A DNA stretch of 64,000 nt from Psychromonas sp. L1A2 (GTDB taxonomy: Bacteria > Pseudomonadota > Gammaproteobacteria > Enterobacterales > Psychromonadaceae), in NCBI RefSeq assembly GCF_009828855.1, contig NZ_WUAG01000001.1, positions 2,418,001-2,482,000 on the forward strand, in the 5' to 3' direction. Of the stretch, positions 36,088-46,825 are shown one piece after another. The notes below the pieces were generated by a model. That model saw only the letters and a program-made list of their open reading frames with translations. It was not told the DNA's origin and searched no databases. A program made the translations under genes and the position numbers. The first letter of the stretch is position 1, and every line of letters begins with the position of its first letter.

Positions 36088-37677
36088 CTACTCATCTGGC
36101 GCTAGTGTTACAAACTCTTTTATTACAAAGTTATTTCTGCCCGTTGATTTTGCTTCATAGAGAGCTTGGTCTGCACATTTGAACATATCACTTATAGGCA
36201 AACTATGATTTACTACATCAGTTGCTTTAATAATGGTTGCGCCACAACTAAAAGTCATGTGAGGGGCTGTTTGAGATTTAGGGTGTACTATATTTAGCGT
36301 TTTCATTGCGTCACTGATACTAAGTAATTTTTTCTGTAAATCATTTTCACTCATATCGCTAAACAATAAAGTAAACTCCTCTCCGCCATATCGTGCACAA
36401 TAATCATTTGCACGCTTACATTGTTGTTTTAGAATTTGTGCTACATCAACCAGTGCTTGATCGCCTTGTAAATGGCCAAAGTGATCATTATATTGTTTAA
36501 AATGGTCAATATCACACATAACTACAGCAAAACTAATACCTTGACGAATACAAAGGTCTTTATGAATTTCTAACACAGCCAAAAGCCCATGCCTGTTCAT
36601 CAAATTAGTAAGTTGATCTGTGGTCGCTTGTTTTCTTAGTAAATCATTTTGTTGCTGTACTGTGTTAATCAATTGATTAACATTATTAGAGACAACCATC
36701 AGTTCTTTAACAGAAAATTTATCATCTAATAACTTAAATCCTAGCTCTTCATCAATTAATTTAATACTTAAAGCTAACTTTTTTACTGGTTTAATAATAG
36801 TGTGAGTAATTAGATGGTAGAACAGATAGATAAATAAACTCAGTATCGAAATAAATATCAGGCTATGCTCGTTAAGGAGAGGCGGTAAATCACCTTTACT
36901 GTGCTTAATTTTTAAAATAATAACTGGTAAACCATTTGTATCTTGAAATAAGATATGTCTATAAGGTTTAACACCTTCTACTATTACTCCCTCACCCCAC
37001 AAAGGTAATCCATTTAAGTTTTTATCTAAAATATCATTATCTATGCTTATTGTTGTTAATGTCGATTGATTGAGTAAATCGAGGAATGGCTGCTCTATTA
37101 ATTGGATAAAAATTAAAAATCCACGATTATCTCCAAATTTATTAGAGTCTCTTACTTGAAAAGCACTGAATAATGCAGGTCCATATTCAGTATTAATAAA
37201 TCCTTCTTTATGAGGAGCTCCTTCTCCATTGATTGGAATTGGCAATATTTTTGAATTAAGCGGATATTTTTTAAAATTATAAAACGAAAAAATCAACTCC
37301 TCATCACTAAGATGGTGTACACCTTTAGTGAATATAGGCTCTAATTTTTCATTTAGATAAAATATGCCATCTACTTTGAGACTGTTAAAGGTATCTTGCA
37401 CCATATTTTCTTCTATATATTATTCATTCAAATCATGCATAAAATCATAAGTTGAGGTCCAAACAGAATAATCATAAGTTAAGCGAGATAAGGAAGTTAA
37501 AGCTGCTTGTACACCATAATCTAAAAGCTTTAATTCTTTTTCAGCCAATAAAGCGATATTTTTTTCTAGCTTAGGTAACTCAAGAAAATAACGATAACCG
37601 ATAACCGTACTCGAAAATAATAGAAATAGTACAGTAAGTACACGAAGCTGCAGTTGCTTAAAGGATAATGGTTTCAT
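36088..37677 (-). pseudogene. membrane diguanylate cyclase (CHASE4-GGDEF) interrupted by one in-frame TAA
   Basis: One reading frame encodes a first membrane segment (LTVLFLLFSSTVIGYRYF), a CHASE4-like sensor region, a second membrane segment, a linker, and a GGDEF domain with GGEEF and the inhibitory RAND site five residues ahead. An ochre codon at 37420-37422 splits it just after TYDFMHDLNE; without it the frame continues YIEENMVQDTF, the usual CHASE4 sequence. The next ATG (37404) would give a 438-residue protein lacking the first membrane helix. The start given (37677, ATG) is preferred over a TTG at 37740. Either a nonsense mutation or readthrough; the cyclase domain itself is intact. 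Confidence 0.85.
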
Positions 37678-38032
37678 AATGTAGCGGCCATTTTTATCTA
37701 AAATAATAAAAAGAAATTTACTAGCTGATTTAAAATACAAAATAATAATAGTAACTTAAAATTACACAAATTACCTATTATTAGGTATTTCAATTATAGC
37801 CTCGAATGACTATAAGTAAACCGAACCGAATAATGAGGGGTCTATAAAACGTGACTTGATTAGCAATGCTGTAGTTTTTAAACCATTTGCTAATAATAAG
37901 TTTCAGGTATCTTGTATCGGTGGATTGTAAAAGTACTATGGCTAAAAGAGAACAAGACTCATTATTCTAAATGGTGAAGGATTTAAGTAATGTAAAGTAG
38001 ATGATAAGCAGCTTTGTATCTTTTAAAAGTAA

Positions 38033-38194
38033 TACCAAAAGAATTAATAAGGTGATCATTCTTGCTTGTTAAAATGAATCCTAGCTTCGTTGTTGATTCT
38101 GTAATGAGAATAAAACTAGTTACCGAAATCAACGCCTTGCTATTTTCTATTTTCGCTAACGCCTAAATAGACCATTCATTTATCCAGATTGGCA
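38033..38194. repeat. MITE-like repeat, diverged/hybrid copy
   Basis: 162 bases from TACCAAAAGAATTAATAAG (identical to the family B left end) to TTATCCAGATTGGCATAA, whose right end matches the palindrome at 43274 instead. The interior is only partly like family B. It seems to be a hybrid of two repeat types. The rest of 37741-38330 is AT-rich and holds nothing else recognised. Confidence 0.7.
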
Positions 38195-38330
38195 TAACAC
38201 GATAGAAATGAAAATGAGCTTCTTAAAAAGACACTCTTTCTCTTCTTATGGAAGATGTAGTACAAAAACTTAAACCTATTAATACATCAAAAAATAAAAA
38301 CAGATGGCACAGGAAAAATTAAATTTTTAA

Positions 38331-38430
38331 TACAGCATTAAAGGCAGATGATGTAGGAGAGATTGAATTTTTTAATGCTTCAGAAAGCAAAAAAGCACTG
38401 ACAGTAAACTGTAAGTGCTTTTTCTTAATG
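38331..38430 (-). repeat. degenerate tRNA-Ser 3'-end/terminator unit at the second locus
   Basis: Downstream of the second tRNA-Ser are a terminator hairpin (about 38393-38422, AAAAAGCACT / AGTGCTTTTT) and one degraded copy of the same kind of unit (GATGATGTAGGAGAGATTGA and TTTTTAATGCTTCAG). Traces of a further copy lie at 38300-38330. Confidence 0.75.
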
Positions 38431-38521
38431 TGGCGGAGGAGGAGAGATTTGAACTCTCGGAGAGCTATTAACCCTCGCTGGTTTTCAAGACCAGTGCATT
38501 CAGCCGCTCTGCCACCCCTCC
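38431..38521 (-). tRNA. serT: tRNA-Ser (anticodon TGA), second copy
   Basis: Sequence identical over 91 bases to the gene at 35795-35885, with the same flank GCAGAACGAGGCGTATA after its 5' end. This points to a duplication of a segment around the tRNA. A terminator hairpin follows on the minus strand. Confidence 0.95.
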
Positions 38522-38753
38522 GCAGAACGAGGCGTATAATAAACAAATTGAAAAAAAAGCCAAGTCTTTTTTTAATTTATTTTCAATTATCGCTAAATAA
38601 GATTAATTTTTCACATTTAAGCTATTCAACCTTTAATTCAAAGGCAATCACCTTTACTATCTCATCACAAGTTTATAAATGTTAACGCTTTTATTATTTT
38701 TTCAAATACGTTTTCTTTAAGCGCCTTATTGCTATTCATTGAAGGTTTCAAGT

Positions 38754-40712
38754 ATGTTCCAAGACAATCCATTATTAAATCAACTTAAACAAACAATGCA
38801 GGAGAATATACCTAAACGTACTGGTATTGTTAAAGCGTCTGATCGTGGATTTGGATTTTTAGAAACCGACAAAGGTAAACGTTTTTTTATAGCACCAAGT
38901 GATATGAAAAAAGTATTACATGGTGATCGTATTAGTGCTGCTATCACAGAGAATGGCGATAAGTCATCTGCTCAACCCGTACAACTAAAACAAACTGATA
39001 CGACTGAATTTGTTGCACAGTTATCGATTAGCGATAAACGTATCTCGATTAAAGCGAATAACCCTTTATTAAATGCCTTCTTTAAAATTAAAGGTGCGAT
39101 GCAATTAGCTAATAAAGGTTATAACAATGGTGATTGGATTACCGTTAAACTACTTACCCATGCTTTAGATGGAAATGGTTTTTTAGTTGAAGTAGTTGAA
39201 AAAATTGCTGAATATAACGACCCTTTTGCTTACCGTTTAATTGCTGTTGCTACTCATAAGCTACCCAATAAAGCGCCTGATTTTGACCACCCTTGGCAAG
39301 TGATTGATCCTGAACTTGATCGCCGTGATCTGACTAAGCTCCCTTTCTTCACTATTGATGGCGTTAATACGCAAGATATGGATGATGCGTTATACGTTGA
39401 AGAAAACGATCAAGGCTGGGCATTAACAGTGGCGATCTCAGATCCTTCTGCTTACGTGCCAGAACAAAGTGAAATGGATAAAGAAGCACACAAACGCTCT
39501 TTTACTCTCTATCTACCCAACTTTAATGTACCTATGTTGCCACGTGATTTGAGCGATAGTTTATGTTCATTAAAAGAATGTGAAAAACGCGCCACTATCT
39601 GCTGTACGTTACAAATAGGTAAAGGCGGAGAGATTATTGGTGAGCCAGAATTTTTTGCCGCATGTATAAAATCTCATTTCCGTCTTAATTATAATGATGT
39701 ATCTAATTACTTGGAAAATGATGAATTAGCAGACGGTCAATGGAAACCAAATAAGCAATTAAGCCAATTATTAAACGTGTTAGATCAAGCGACAGCAGCT
39801 CGTCATCAATGGCGTTGTGACAATACGATTGTCATGAAAAGCCAACCTGACTACACTTTGAAGCTGAATAATAAAGGTGAAGTGTATGAGATTCTATGTG
39901 AGCCTCGCCGCACAGCGAACCGCTTAGTTGAAGAGTCGATGATTGCAGCTAATGTTTGTGCTGGTGACTTTTTAGCAAAACATAAACAAGCCGGTGTATT
40001 TAATGTACATTCAGGTATAGCAACAGATCGTCTAGGTAAAGCGTCTTCATTATTAGCTGAATACGGAATTACGGTTGAAGCCACTTCATTAGCCACTCTT
40101 CAAGGTTATGTGAAAATGCGCCAAGAAGTCGCTGAGCTACATAATGCTTATTTAGACCATCGTCTACGTCGTTTACTGTCTTATGCTGATACATCTGCAA
40201 CGCCAGCTCCACACTTTACGATGGGCGTTAAACATTATGCGACGTGGACTTCCCCTATTCGTAAATATGGCGACTTAATTAACCATCGTTTAATTAAGTC
40301 TGTATTAACACTACAAGCTTCGACACCGGTTGACTCAGAGATTGGCACTCACTTGAATGAAGCGCGTAAAGCACAACGTATGGCTGAACGTGATGTCAAT
40401 AATCTGTTGTATTGTGGTTATTTAAAAGACCAAGAGAATTCAGATTGGCGTTATAAAGCAGAGATATTTGATATCGTTAAAGCAGGTTGTCGCGTTCGTG
40501 TGCAAGAAAACGGTGCAACTTTCTTTGTACCAAGCAGCTTGTTAGGGAAATCTTCTGACGCTAAAAAAATAGAATGTGTTCGCGAACAAGGCGTGGTTAA
40601 AGTAGCCGATCAAATCGAATTGCAATTAGGTGATGTGATTGATGTAATGCTAACGTCGGTTAAACCTGAGTCTCGTCAATTAATTGCTAAACTTGCTGAT
40701 CCATTAGGTTAA
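38754..40712 (+). CDS. rnb: exoribonuclease II
   Basis: RNase II degrades RNA from the 3' end in the cytosol. The 652-residue protein starts MFQDNPLLNQLKQ, as in E. coli, and has an N-terminal cold-shock domain (GFGFLETDKGKRFFIAPSDMKKVLHGDRI), the RNB catalytic domain with the acidic cluster VNTQDMDDALYVE and AISDPSAY, the EPRRTANRLVEESMIAAN segment, HYATWTSPIRKYGDLINHR, and a C-terminal S1 domain. An upstream TTG at 38739 is open but ATG 38754 has GAAGG at good spacing. A terminator follows. Confidence 0.95.
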   Translation: MFQDNPLLNQLKQTMQENIPKRTGIVKASDRGFGFLETDKGKRFFIAPSDMKKVLHGDRISAAITENGDKSSAQPVQLKQTDTTEFVAQLSISDKRISIKANNPLLNAFFKIKGAMQLANKGYNNGDWITVKLLTHALDGNGFLVEVVEKIAEYNDPFAYRLIAVATHKLPNKAPDFDHPWQVIDPELDRRDLTKLPFFTIDGVNTQDMDDALYVEENDQGWALTVAISDPSAYVPEQSEMDKEAHKRSFTLYLPNFNVPMLPRDLSDSLCSLKECEKRATICCTLQIGKGGEIIGEPEFFAACIKSHFRLNYNDVSNYLENDELADGQWKPNKQLSQLLNVLDQATAARHQWRCDNTIVMKSQPDYTLKLNNKGEVYEILCEPRRTANRLVEESMIAANVCAGDFLAKHKQAGVFNVHSGIATDRLGKASSLLAEYGITVEATSLATLQGYVKMRQEVAELHNAYLDHRLRRLLSYADTSATPAPHFTMGVKHYATWTSPIRKYGDLINHRLIKSVLTLQASTPVDSEIGTHLNEARKAQRMAERDVNNLLYCGYLKDQENSDWRYKAEIFDIVKAGCRVRVQENGATFFVPSSLLGKSSDAKKIECVREQGVVKVADQIELQLGDVIDVMLTSVKPESRQLIAKLADPLG

Positions 40713-40745
40713 ACAGCTTTTGTTCCTCTTAAAAAAACACCTCTA

Positions 40746-40787
40746 ATCAGTTGATCTTTAAGATCGACTGATTATCCCCTTTTTTTG
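40746..40787 (+). terminator. intrinsic terminator after rnb
   Basis: AATCAGTTGATC / GATCGACTGATT with a 5-base loop, followed by CCCCTTTTTTT. Confidence 0.85.
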
Positions 40788-40865
40788 TGAACGACAAAAA
40801 GCGACTTTGTTAAACTCTATGGTACAATAATCTCAATTTAACATTCCAATACTAGAGATTTTTTC

Positions 40866-43157
40866 TTGAAGCCAATAACTCCCCACAAAGACCGCAATTT
40901 ATTTTCATATCCAAAATACAGAGGCGACTCTGTTAAAGCCGCTCCCTTTTTACCTATGTCACGTAAAGAGATGAAGCAGCTTGGCTGGGATAGCTGCGAC
41001 ATTATTATAGTCACAGGTGATGCTTATGTGGATCACCCTAGTTTCGGAATGGCTGTCATTGGTCGAATGCTTGAAGTACAAGGTTTCAGAGTCGGTATTA
41101 TCGCTCAACCTGATTGGCATTCAAAAGATGCATTTATGGAACTAGGTAAACCTAATTTATACTTTGGTGTAACTGCCGGTAACATGGACTCAATGATCAA
41201 CCGTTATACGGCTGAAAGAAGATTAAGACATGATGATGCTTACACGCCAAATGATGAAGGTGGTAAACGTCCAGATCGAGCTGTTGCTGCTTATACACAA
41301 CGTTGTAAAGAAGCTTACAAAGGTATTCCCGTTATCATCGGTGGTATTGAGGCGAGTTTACGTCGTATAGCGCATTATGATTACTGGTCTGACAAAGTAC
41401 GTCAATCTGTTTTGTTTGATGCAAAAGCAGATCTATTAATTTACGGAAATGCAGAACGTCCGCTAATTGAAATTTCACACCGAATTGCACAAGGTGATGA
41501 TATTAAAACCATTACCGATGTACGTGGTAGTGCCTTCTTAACCAATTCAGCGCTGCCTGGATGGACAGGTATCGATTCACGTAGTGTCGATAAACCAGGT
41601 AAAATAGATCCTATCTATAGCCCTTATCAAGACTTAAGTGAAAAATGTGATACTGCGAAAGATGAAAATGATGCTGCTGATGAAGCATCAGACATCACTA
41701 AAACAGCGCAAGTTATCCAAATGACACCACATAAAGGCACGCCACAAGAAGAGCGTGAAAAAAGATGGGAAGAAAAATCTAAAGCTTGGTCAACGACTTA
41801 TATTAACTTACCGACGTTTGAGCAAGTAAAAGAAAATAAAATGCTGTATGCACATGCATCGCGTATTTTTCACCAAGAAGTTAACCCAACTTCTGCAAAA
41901 GCATTAATGCAAAAACATGGTAGTCGCGCCATATGGTTAAATCCACCTGCAACACCTTTAGAAGAAAGTGAAATGGATGGTGTGTTTGGTTTACCTTATG
42001 CACGTGTTCCGCATCCAAGTTATGGCGATGCTAAAATTCCCGCTTACGATATGATAAAAACATCTATTAATATTATGCGAGGTTGTTTTGGTGGTTGTAC
42101 TTTCTGCAGTATTACAGAGCATGAAGGTCGTATAATACAAAGTCGTTCACAGGAATCAATCATCAATGAAATTGAAGACATTAAACTCAAAGTTCCAGGG
42201 TTTACTGGCGTCATTTCAGACCTTGGTGGTCCAACGGCTAATATGTATAAGTTACGTTGTAAGAGTGAAAAAGCCGAAGCAACGTGCCGTAAACCGTCTT
42301 GTGTATGGCCAACTATTTGTGGTCACCTCGATACAGATCATACGCCAACCATTGAGCTATACCGCGCGGCACGTAGAGTACCCGGTATTAAAAAAGTACT
42401 GATTGCATCAGGTGTACGTTATGACTTAGCGATTAAAGATCCTGAATATGTTAAAGAACTCGCGACACATCACGTAGGCGGATATTTGAAAATAGCACCA
42501 GAGCATACCGAAGAAGGTCCATTAAACAAAATGATGAAACCGGGTATGGGTAGCTACGATAAATTTAAAGAGCTATTTGATCATTACTCTAAATTAGCGG
42601 GTAAAAAACAATACCTGATCCCATACTTTATTTCAGCTCACCCTGGCACAACAGATATGGATATGATCAACCTAGCCATGTGGCTAAAAGAAAATGACTT
42701 TAAATTAGATCAAGTACAAAACTTTTATCCTTCACCTTTAGCGAATGCGACGACTTTGTACCACACAGAAATTAATTCATTGCGTAATGTAAAAAGAAAC
42801 AGTGAATCAGTGTCTATTCCAAAAGGAACCGTTCAGCGTCGATTGCATAAAGCGATACTGCGTTATCATGATCCCGCTAACTGGGTCATTATTCGTGAAG
42901 CATTAACCAAAATGGGATTAGATAAAACCTTGATTGGTAGTAAAGCAACGTGTTTAGTACCTAAAGAAACACGTGCGGAAGTGATGAATAGAAATGCTAA
43001 AAAAGGAAAAGCGCCTTTAAAAGGTAAAGTTGCTCCAAAAAATCAAGGTAAAGTGGTTAATAATAAACGTACGCCTAAAGCTAAGTTTGGTTCTAAACCA
43101 GCAACAAATGGTAAACAAGGGTTAACACGCTTTAGCACTAATCAGTTTCAAAAATAA
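40866..43157 (+). CDS. ygiQ: YgiQ family radical SAM protein
   Basis: A 763-residue radical-SAM protein of the UPF0313/YgiQ family; reaction unknown. Landmarks: [19 protein letters not shown] and [20 protein letters not shown] in the N-terminal cobalamin-like half, the [4Fe-4S] motif [17 protein letters not shown] near residue 400, [15 protein letters not shown], and [19 protein letters not shown]. It starts with TTG (40866), with an AGAGA site upstream and no nearby ATG that keeps the conserved start. The last 50 residues are Lys/Gly-rich and low-complexity, as in E. coli. Confidence 0.95.
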   Translation: MKPITPHKDRNLFSYPKYRGDSVKAAPFLPMSRKEMKQLGWDSCDIIIVTGDAYVDHPSFGMAVIGRMLEVQGFRVGIIAQPDWHSKDAFMELGKPNLYFGVTAGNMDSMINRYTAERRLRHDDAYTPNDEGGKRPDRAVAAYTQRCKEAYKGIPVIIGGIEASLRRIAHYDYWSDKVRQSVLFDAKADLLIYGNAERPLIEISHRIAQGDDIKTITDVRGSAFLTNSALPGWTGIDSRSVDKPGKIDPIYSPYQDLSEKCDTAKDENDAADEASDITKTAQVIQMTPHKGTPQEEREKRWEEKSKAWSTTYINLPTFEQVKENKMLYAHASRIFHQEVNPTSAKALMQKHGSRAIWLNPPATPLEESEMDGVFGLPYARVPHPSYGDAKIPAYDMIKTSINIMRGCFGGCTFCSITEHEGRIIQSRSQESIINEIEDIKLKVPGFTGVISDLGGPTANMYKLRCKSEKAEATCRKPSCVWPTICGHLDTDHTPTIELYRAARRVPGIKKVLIASGVRYDLAIKDPEYVKELATHHVGGYLKIAPEHTEEGPLNKMMKPGMGSYDKFKELFDHYSKLAGKKQYLIPYFISAHPGTTDMDMINLAMWLKENDFKLDQVQNFYPSPLANATTLYHTEINSLRNVKRNSESVSIPKGTVQRRLHKAILRYHDPANWVIIREALTKMGLDKTLIGSKATCLVPKETRAEVMNRNAKKGKAPLKGKVAPKNQGKVVNNKRTPKAKFGSKPATNGKQGLTRFSTNQFQK

Positions 43158-43200
43158 TTAATCATAATAAATGATAAAGTAGAGTTATCAATTTATATGC

Positions 43201-43240
43201 AAAAAAGGCGTTAACTTTTAACTAAGTTAACGCCTTTTTT
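43201..43240 (+). terminator. intrinsic terminator after ygiQ
   Basis: AAAAAAGGCGTTAAC / GTTAACGCCTTTTTT with a short inner hairpin; T6 tract. Confidence 0.9.
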
Positions 43241-43273
43241 ATAGTAAAAATTTATCTGGTTTTTCATTATAGT

Positions 43274-43314
43274 AATCTGGATAAATAAATGATCTATTTA
43301 TCCAGATTGGTATA
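43274..43314. repeat. short palindromic remnant of a MITE-like element
   Basis: AATCTGGATAAATA and its complement TATTTATCCAGATT around 7 bases, followed by GGTATA. It looks like two ends of a repeat of the TATACC type joined with almost no interior; the same end occurs in the hybrid element at 38180-38194. Confidence 0.75.
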
Positions 43315-43436
43315 ACTCGTTTCAATACAGGATTTTTTGATCTCGTGTGTGGATGGTTTTCAATCAGTAGTAGTAAGTGTTGCGAATTAATTGATACCTA
43401 ATGGCTAATCAAACAGGCAGTAAACAATCAGTGTTA

Positions 43437-43595
43437 TACCAATGGAATTAAATAAGTGATCAGATATTGTGCAGGAAAAATTAACACTAATAAGGCGTGA
43501 GTTGTAGGAGATAGTTGTTCTCACTTCAAAACTCACAACGCAGTTAGGGGGGATTTTAACCAGCAAGAATGATCACCTTATTAATTCTTTTGGTA
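43437..43595. repeat. MITE-like repeat, family B copy 2 (inverted)
   Basis: 159 bases from TACCAATGGAATTAAATAAG to TTAATTCTTTTGGTA, TA on both sides; nearly identical to the reverse complement of 30045-30204. Differences are scattered substitutions. The rest of 43158-43718 is the ygiQ terminator, the palindrome at 43274 and plain AT-rich DNA. Confidence 0.88.
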
Positions 43596-43718
43596 TTAAC
43601 ACCTTTTCAGAAGATTCAATTTCCCTAGATATCGAACTGATTAGTGCTTGCTTCGTCTCATCTACATAATGGATTTACGTAAATGGTTTACATAGTAGAT
43701 CTACAAAATTGATTGATA

Positions 43719-44387
43719 TTAAGCATCTAATTGAAGTGCGCCTGTTTGCTTTAATTTACATATTTGATTTAAAAATGAATTAATACGGTAAGGCTGAAAA
43801 TGCGTTGGTATTTTATTTTCTAATGCGGGAATCGGCGCCCTATCTTCACGTAAGTGAGTTAATATTAATGATAGTAAGGCAGAAAGATAACTTTTAAAGG
43901 CTACACTTTTATACAACTGATCCCAGTTAATAATGTATTCCTTACTGTAACCTTCAATCAATTCTTCTAGTTTATGAGTATAACGCTGAATTTCTGCATC
44001 TCCCATGCAATATTCTTTTACTAATTGTAAAAATAAATCTAAACACTCACCACGTGGCACAAGCGTAAAAAACTCTTTTTGCATGGCCTCTGCTTCATTA
44101 CCTTTCTCTGCATTAATGATGCGAAACAAAATTTCGAACATGTGCACAATGGTCCTATCTAAAATACGCTGTTTAGGAACGTGTTGGTTTTGCATATCTT
44201 CAGCAACAATTTTAAACAGTGTTAAGAAATCAACATTATCGACTACTTGTCGAGAAAGTTTATCAGCAATGGAAACAGGAATTCGATTAGCTAATAACGT
44301 ATTAAACGTTGAAGTTGTTAGTATTGTTTTTAATGCTTTACGTGCTTTGTCTGTGCCTTCAAAAGGGACATTATTATTGGCAGACAT
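43719..44387 (-). CDS. hypothetical helical protein
   Basis: A 222-residue, cytosolic-looking, almost entirely alpha-helical protein without signal peptide or membrane segment. Visible features: TILTTSTFNTLLANRIPVSIADKL, a Leu-rich middle (FKIVAEDMQNQHVPKQRIL) and a Pro-containing C-terminus (ENKIPTHFQPYRINSFLNQI). I do not recognise a family. Codon use and the weak AAAGGAAT ribosome site are ordinary, so it is likely a real gene. It is separate from recR (260 bases). Confidence 0.6.
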   Translation of the reverse strand: MSANNNVPFEGTDKARKALKTILTTSTFNTLLANRIPVSIADKLSRQVVDNVDFLTLFKIVAEDMQNQHVPKQRILDRTIVHMFEILFRIINAEKGNEAEAMQKEFFTLVPRGECLDLFLQLVKEYCMGDAEIQRYTHKLEELIEGYSKEYIINWDQLYKSVAFKSYLSALLSLILTHLREDRAPIPALENKIPTHFQPYRINSFLNQICKLKQTGALQLDA

Positions 44388-44643
44388 TTTATTCCTTTAA
44401 GTAAATACAAATCCATGTGGTTTCTATTATTAATGACCATCACGAGGGTGATTAAATTGACCATTGCAGTTCATCGCTTTGATTAATAATGAACATGACA
44501 ATATTTTTTCTGTGTTTTCATTTGAGGGTTAAGTGATTAGCCTGAATGTAACGGTTCAGCTATTTCCCCTGCCCGCTAATCTAAACTAATCGAATAAAAT
44601 AAAATCGAAAGCATGCTAATGATATAAATAAGCTGATCAGAAA

Positions 44644-45243
44644 TTATAACATTGAGCGCCCAGAGAATGAATGCGATAACGTTGTGCTATCAACAAACTC
44701 TAATTCTCCACCCACTGGTACACCATGGGCAATGCGGCTTACTTGGATTTTGAATTTTCTGGCCATTTCAGCAATGTAATAAGCGGTTGCTTCACCTTCA
44801 ACTGTTGGGTTAGTGGCTAAGATAACTTCGGTGATATTGCCTTTTTGCATCTGCTTTTCTAATAGGTTTAAACCAAGCTGCTCAGGACCAATACCATCAA
44901 GAGGCGATAAGTGTCCCATTAACACAAAGTAAGTACCAGAAAACAATGCTGTTTGCTCTATTGCCACCACATCCACTGGCATTTCAACAATACAAATAGT
45001 CCCGTTATCATTACGCTTTTGATTATTACAGATAGGGCATAAATCTTCTTCAGTGAACGTTCGGCACTGCTGGCAATGGCCTATTTCAGTAACCGCTCGT
45101 GCTAACACGTCACTTAGCTTAAGTGCGCCATTACGGTTTTTATCTAACAAATGATACACCATTCGTTGTGCAGACTTTGGCCCGACACTTGGTAAACACT
45201 GCAATGCTTGTGTTAGCTCTTCGATTAATGGTCTATTTGACAT
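44644..45243 (-). CDS. recR: recombination mediator RecR
   Basis: A 199-residue RecR, working with RecFO to load RecA at gaps. It shows the helix-hairpin-helix ([17 protein letters not shown]), the zinc finger [16 protein letters not shown], the Toprim domain ([15 protein letters not shown] ... [12 protein letters not shown]) and the C-terminal Walker-like [12 protein letters not shown]. Length is standard. The usual upstream partner genes dnaX and ybaB are not in this window: this recR lies downstream of the DUF2164 gene. Confidence 0.96.
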   Translation of the reverse strand: MSNRPLIEELTQALQCLPSVGPKSAQRMVYHLLDKNRNGALKLSDVLARAVTEIGHCQQCRTFTEEDLCPICNNQKRNDNGTICIVEMPVDVVAIEQTALFSGTYFVLMGHLSPLDGIGPEQLGLNLLEKQMQKGNITEVILATNPTVEGEATAYYIAEMARKFKIQVSRIAHGVPVGGELEFVDSTTLSHSFSGRSML

Positions 45244-45367
45244 GGTTTAACTTCTTCTATTTTTAAATCTGTTTTTAAATGACGCTATTAACGACTGCTG
45301 AATAACATTATCGGTATAAGCAGTGGCGAATAAAATGTTTAACTTAATCATTAAGTCAGCTCAGTAC

Positions 45368-45619
45368 TTAACCAAACTCGGTTATTTTTTCTAACTCATA
45401 AAAGGATTCAGTAATGGTGTCGAGTTTATCATCTAATATTGCTCTCGCATCATTAAGACCTTGGTTATAATAATAACTACCGACTTTTTCACTAAAAAAA
45501 TCGAGTAGAAACTCAGCATCAAATTGACCAAGCTCTTGATCTAACTCTTTTTCAAAATACTTTTGTATCTCGTCAACGATCGCGGTCTTTTGAGACGTTG
45601 AAAACTTGATTTCAGGCAT
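45368..45619 (-). CDS. DUF2164 family small protein
   Basis: An 83-residue, acidic, helical protein with the family features KFSTSQKTAIVDEIQKYF at the start and LDFFSEKVGSYYYNQGLNDA in the middle. Function unknown. It sits between recR and mrp on the same strand, with 124 bases to recR; AAGGATTC precedes the ATG. Confidence 0.85.
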   Translation of the reverse strand: MPEIKFSTSQKTAIVDEIQKYFEKELDQELGQFDAEFLLDFFSEKVGSYYYNQGLNDARAILDDKLDTITESFYELEKITEFG

Positions 45620-45739
45620 TGTGAATCCTTACAAAAAATGCGATATAAATACGTTCAAAAACCAATCTAATAAATATCGCTATTAGACGGTTTTTTCTTG
45701 TTAAATGAAAGCGTTGTGCTTTAGCTAACATTCATACCG

Positions 45740-46825
45740 TTATTTCAGCTCTGTTATTTTGATTTGTTCAATGGTTGGCTCTAAGTTTTTATAAAGGTTA
45801 ATCGCGACTTGTTCAGCTAATGCTAAGTACGGTTCTACTAATGCAGGAAGTTCATTTTTAGCAACCGTAGGGCAACCTTCATCAGTATTTTGACGATATT
45901 GTATATGTAATGGTAATTCACCTAAGAACGGTAAGTTAAACTGTTCAGCTAATTTTCTACCGCCACCCGTTCCAAAAATAGCTTCTTGATGCCCACACTT
46001 AACACATGAATAGACACTCATATTTTCAATTAAGCCAGTGACATGAACATCGACCTTATTAAACATAATCACGCCCTTTTGAGCATCAATTAACGCAACG
46101 TCCTGTGGGGTTGTAACAATCACAGCACTGGTTACAGCGACATTTTGCGACATCGTTAGTTGGATATCACCAGTACCTGGCGGCATATCAACAATTAAGT
46201 AATCTAATGCAGGCCAATCCGTTTCATTGAGTACTTGTTGCAGTGCTTTACTTGCCATTGGGCCACGCCACACCATGGCATCTTTATCATCAATTAAAAA
46301 GCCAATACTATTACCAACAATACCGTGTGCGGCAATGGGTTGTAATAACTTACCGTCAGCAGACGTTGATTTAGTGTTTTTATGACCGAGCATAGTCGGT
46401 AAAGAAGGCCCGTAGATATCGGCATCTAATACACCAACCTTGGCACCATTTTTAGCTAATGCAATCGCTAAATTAACACTTACGGTAGATTTACCGACTC
46501 CACCTTTGCCTGAAGAGACTGCAATAATATTTTTAATATTAGGGTTTGTTTTAGTCCCTTTTTTATGTTCAAAAGTAGGCACTTTATAAGTCACGTTCCA
46601 CGTGGGTGCTTGCTTGAAAATAGAAGTTAACGACTCGTTAGATTGTGCTTGTAAATCAGCTAACCAATTAGGTGCATAGAATGGCAAACGAATTGATATT
46701 TCAGCTGACTCTTCCTTGATGGTTAATAAGCGCTGCTTTGTAAATTTTTTGAGTAATTCTGAATCAATTATTTTCTCAAAACATTGTAAAACCTGTTGTT
46801 CGATAGTTTTCTTTTTAAACAGCAT
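45740..46825 (-). CDS. mrp: Mrp/ApbC family iron-sulfur carrier ATPase
   Basis: A 361-residue P-loop protein of the Mrp/ApbC family. It carries and transfers Fe-S clusters in the cytosol. The nucleotide loop is VSSGKGGVGKSTVSVNLA, the MinD-like signature LDADIYGPSLP and the switch YLIVDMPPGTGDIQL are present, and the cluster-binding pair is CVKCG. The start at 46825 (MLFKKKTIEQ) has AAGGA six bases ahead; an ATG six bases earlier (46831) is too close to that site. It is divergent from metG, as in enterobacteria. Confidence 0.94.
   Translation of the reverse strand: MLFKKKTIEQQVLQCFEKIIDSELLKKFTKQRLLTIKEESAEISIRLPFYAPNWLADLQAQSNESLTSIFKQAPTWNVTYKVPTFEHKKGTKTNPNIKNIIAVSSGKGGVGKSTVSVNLAIALAKNGAKVGVLDADIYGPSLPTMLGHKNTKSTSADGKLLQPIAAHGIVGNSIGFLIDDKDAMVWRGPMASKALQQVLNETDWPALDYLIVDMPPGTGDIQLTMSQNVAVTSAVIVTTPQDVALIDAQKGVIMFNKVDVHVTGLIENMSVYSCVKCGHQEAIFGTGGGRKLAEQFNLPFLGELPLHIQYRQNTDEGCPTVAKNELPALVEPYLALAEQVAINLYKNLEPTIEQIKITELK

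Noticed and set aside
38428-38685. 85-codon plus-strand frame across the second tRNA-Ser
   Set aside because: Antisense reading of the tRNA; no ribosome site and no family.
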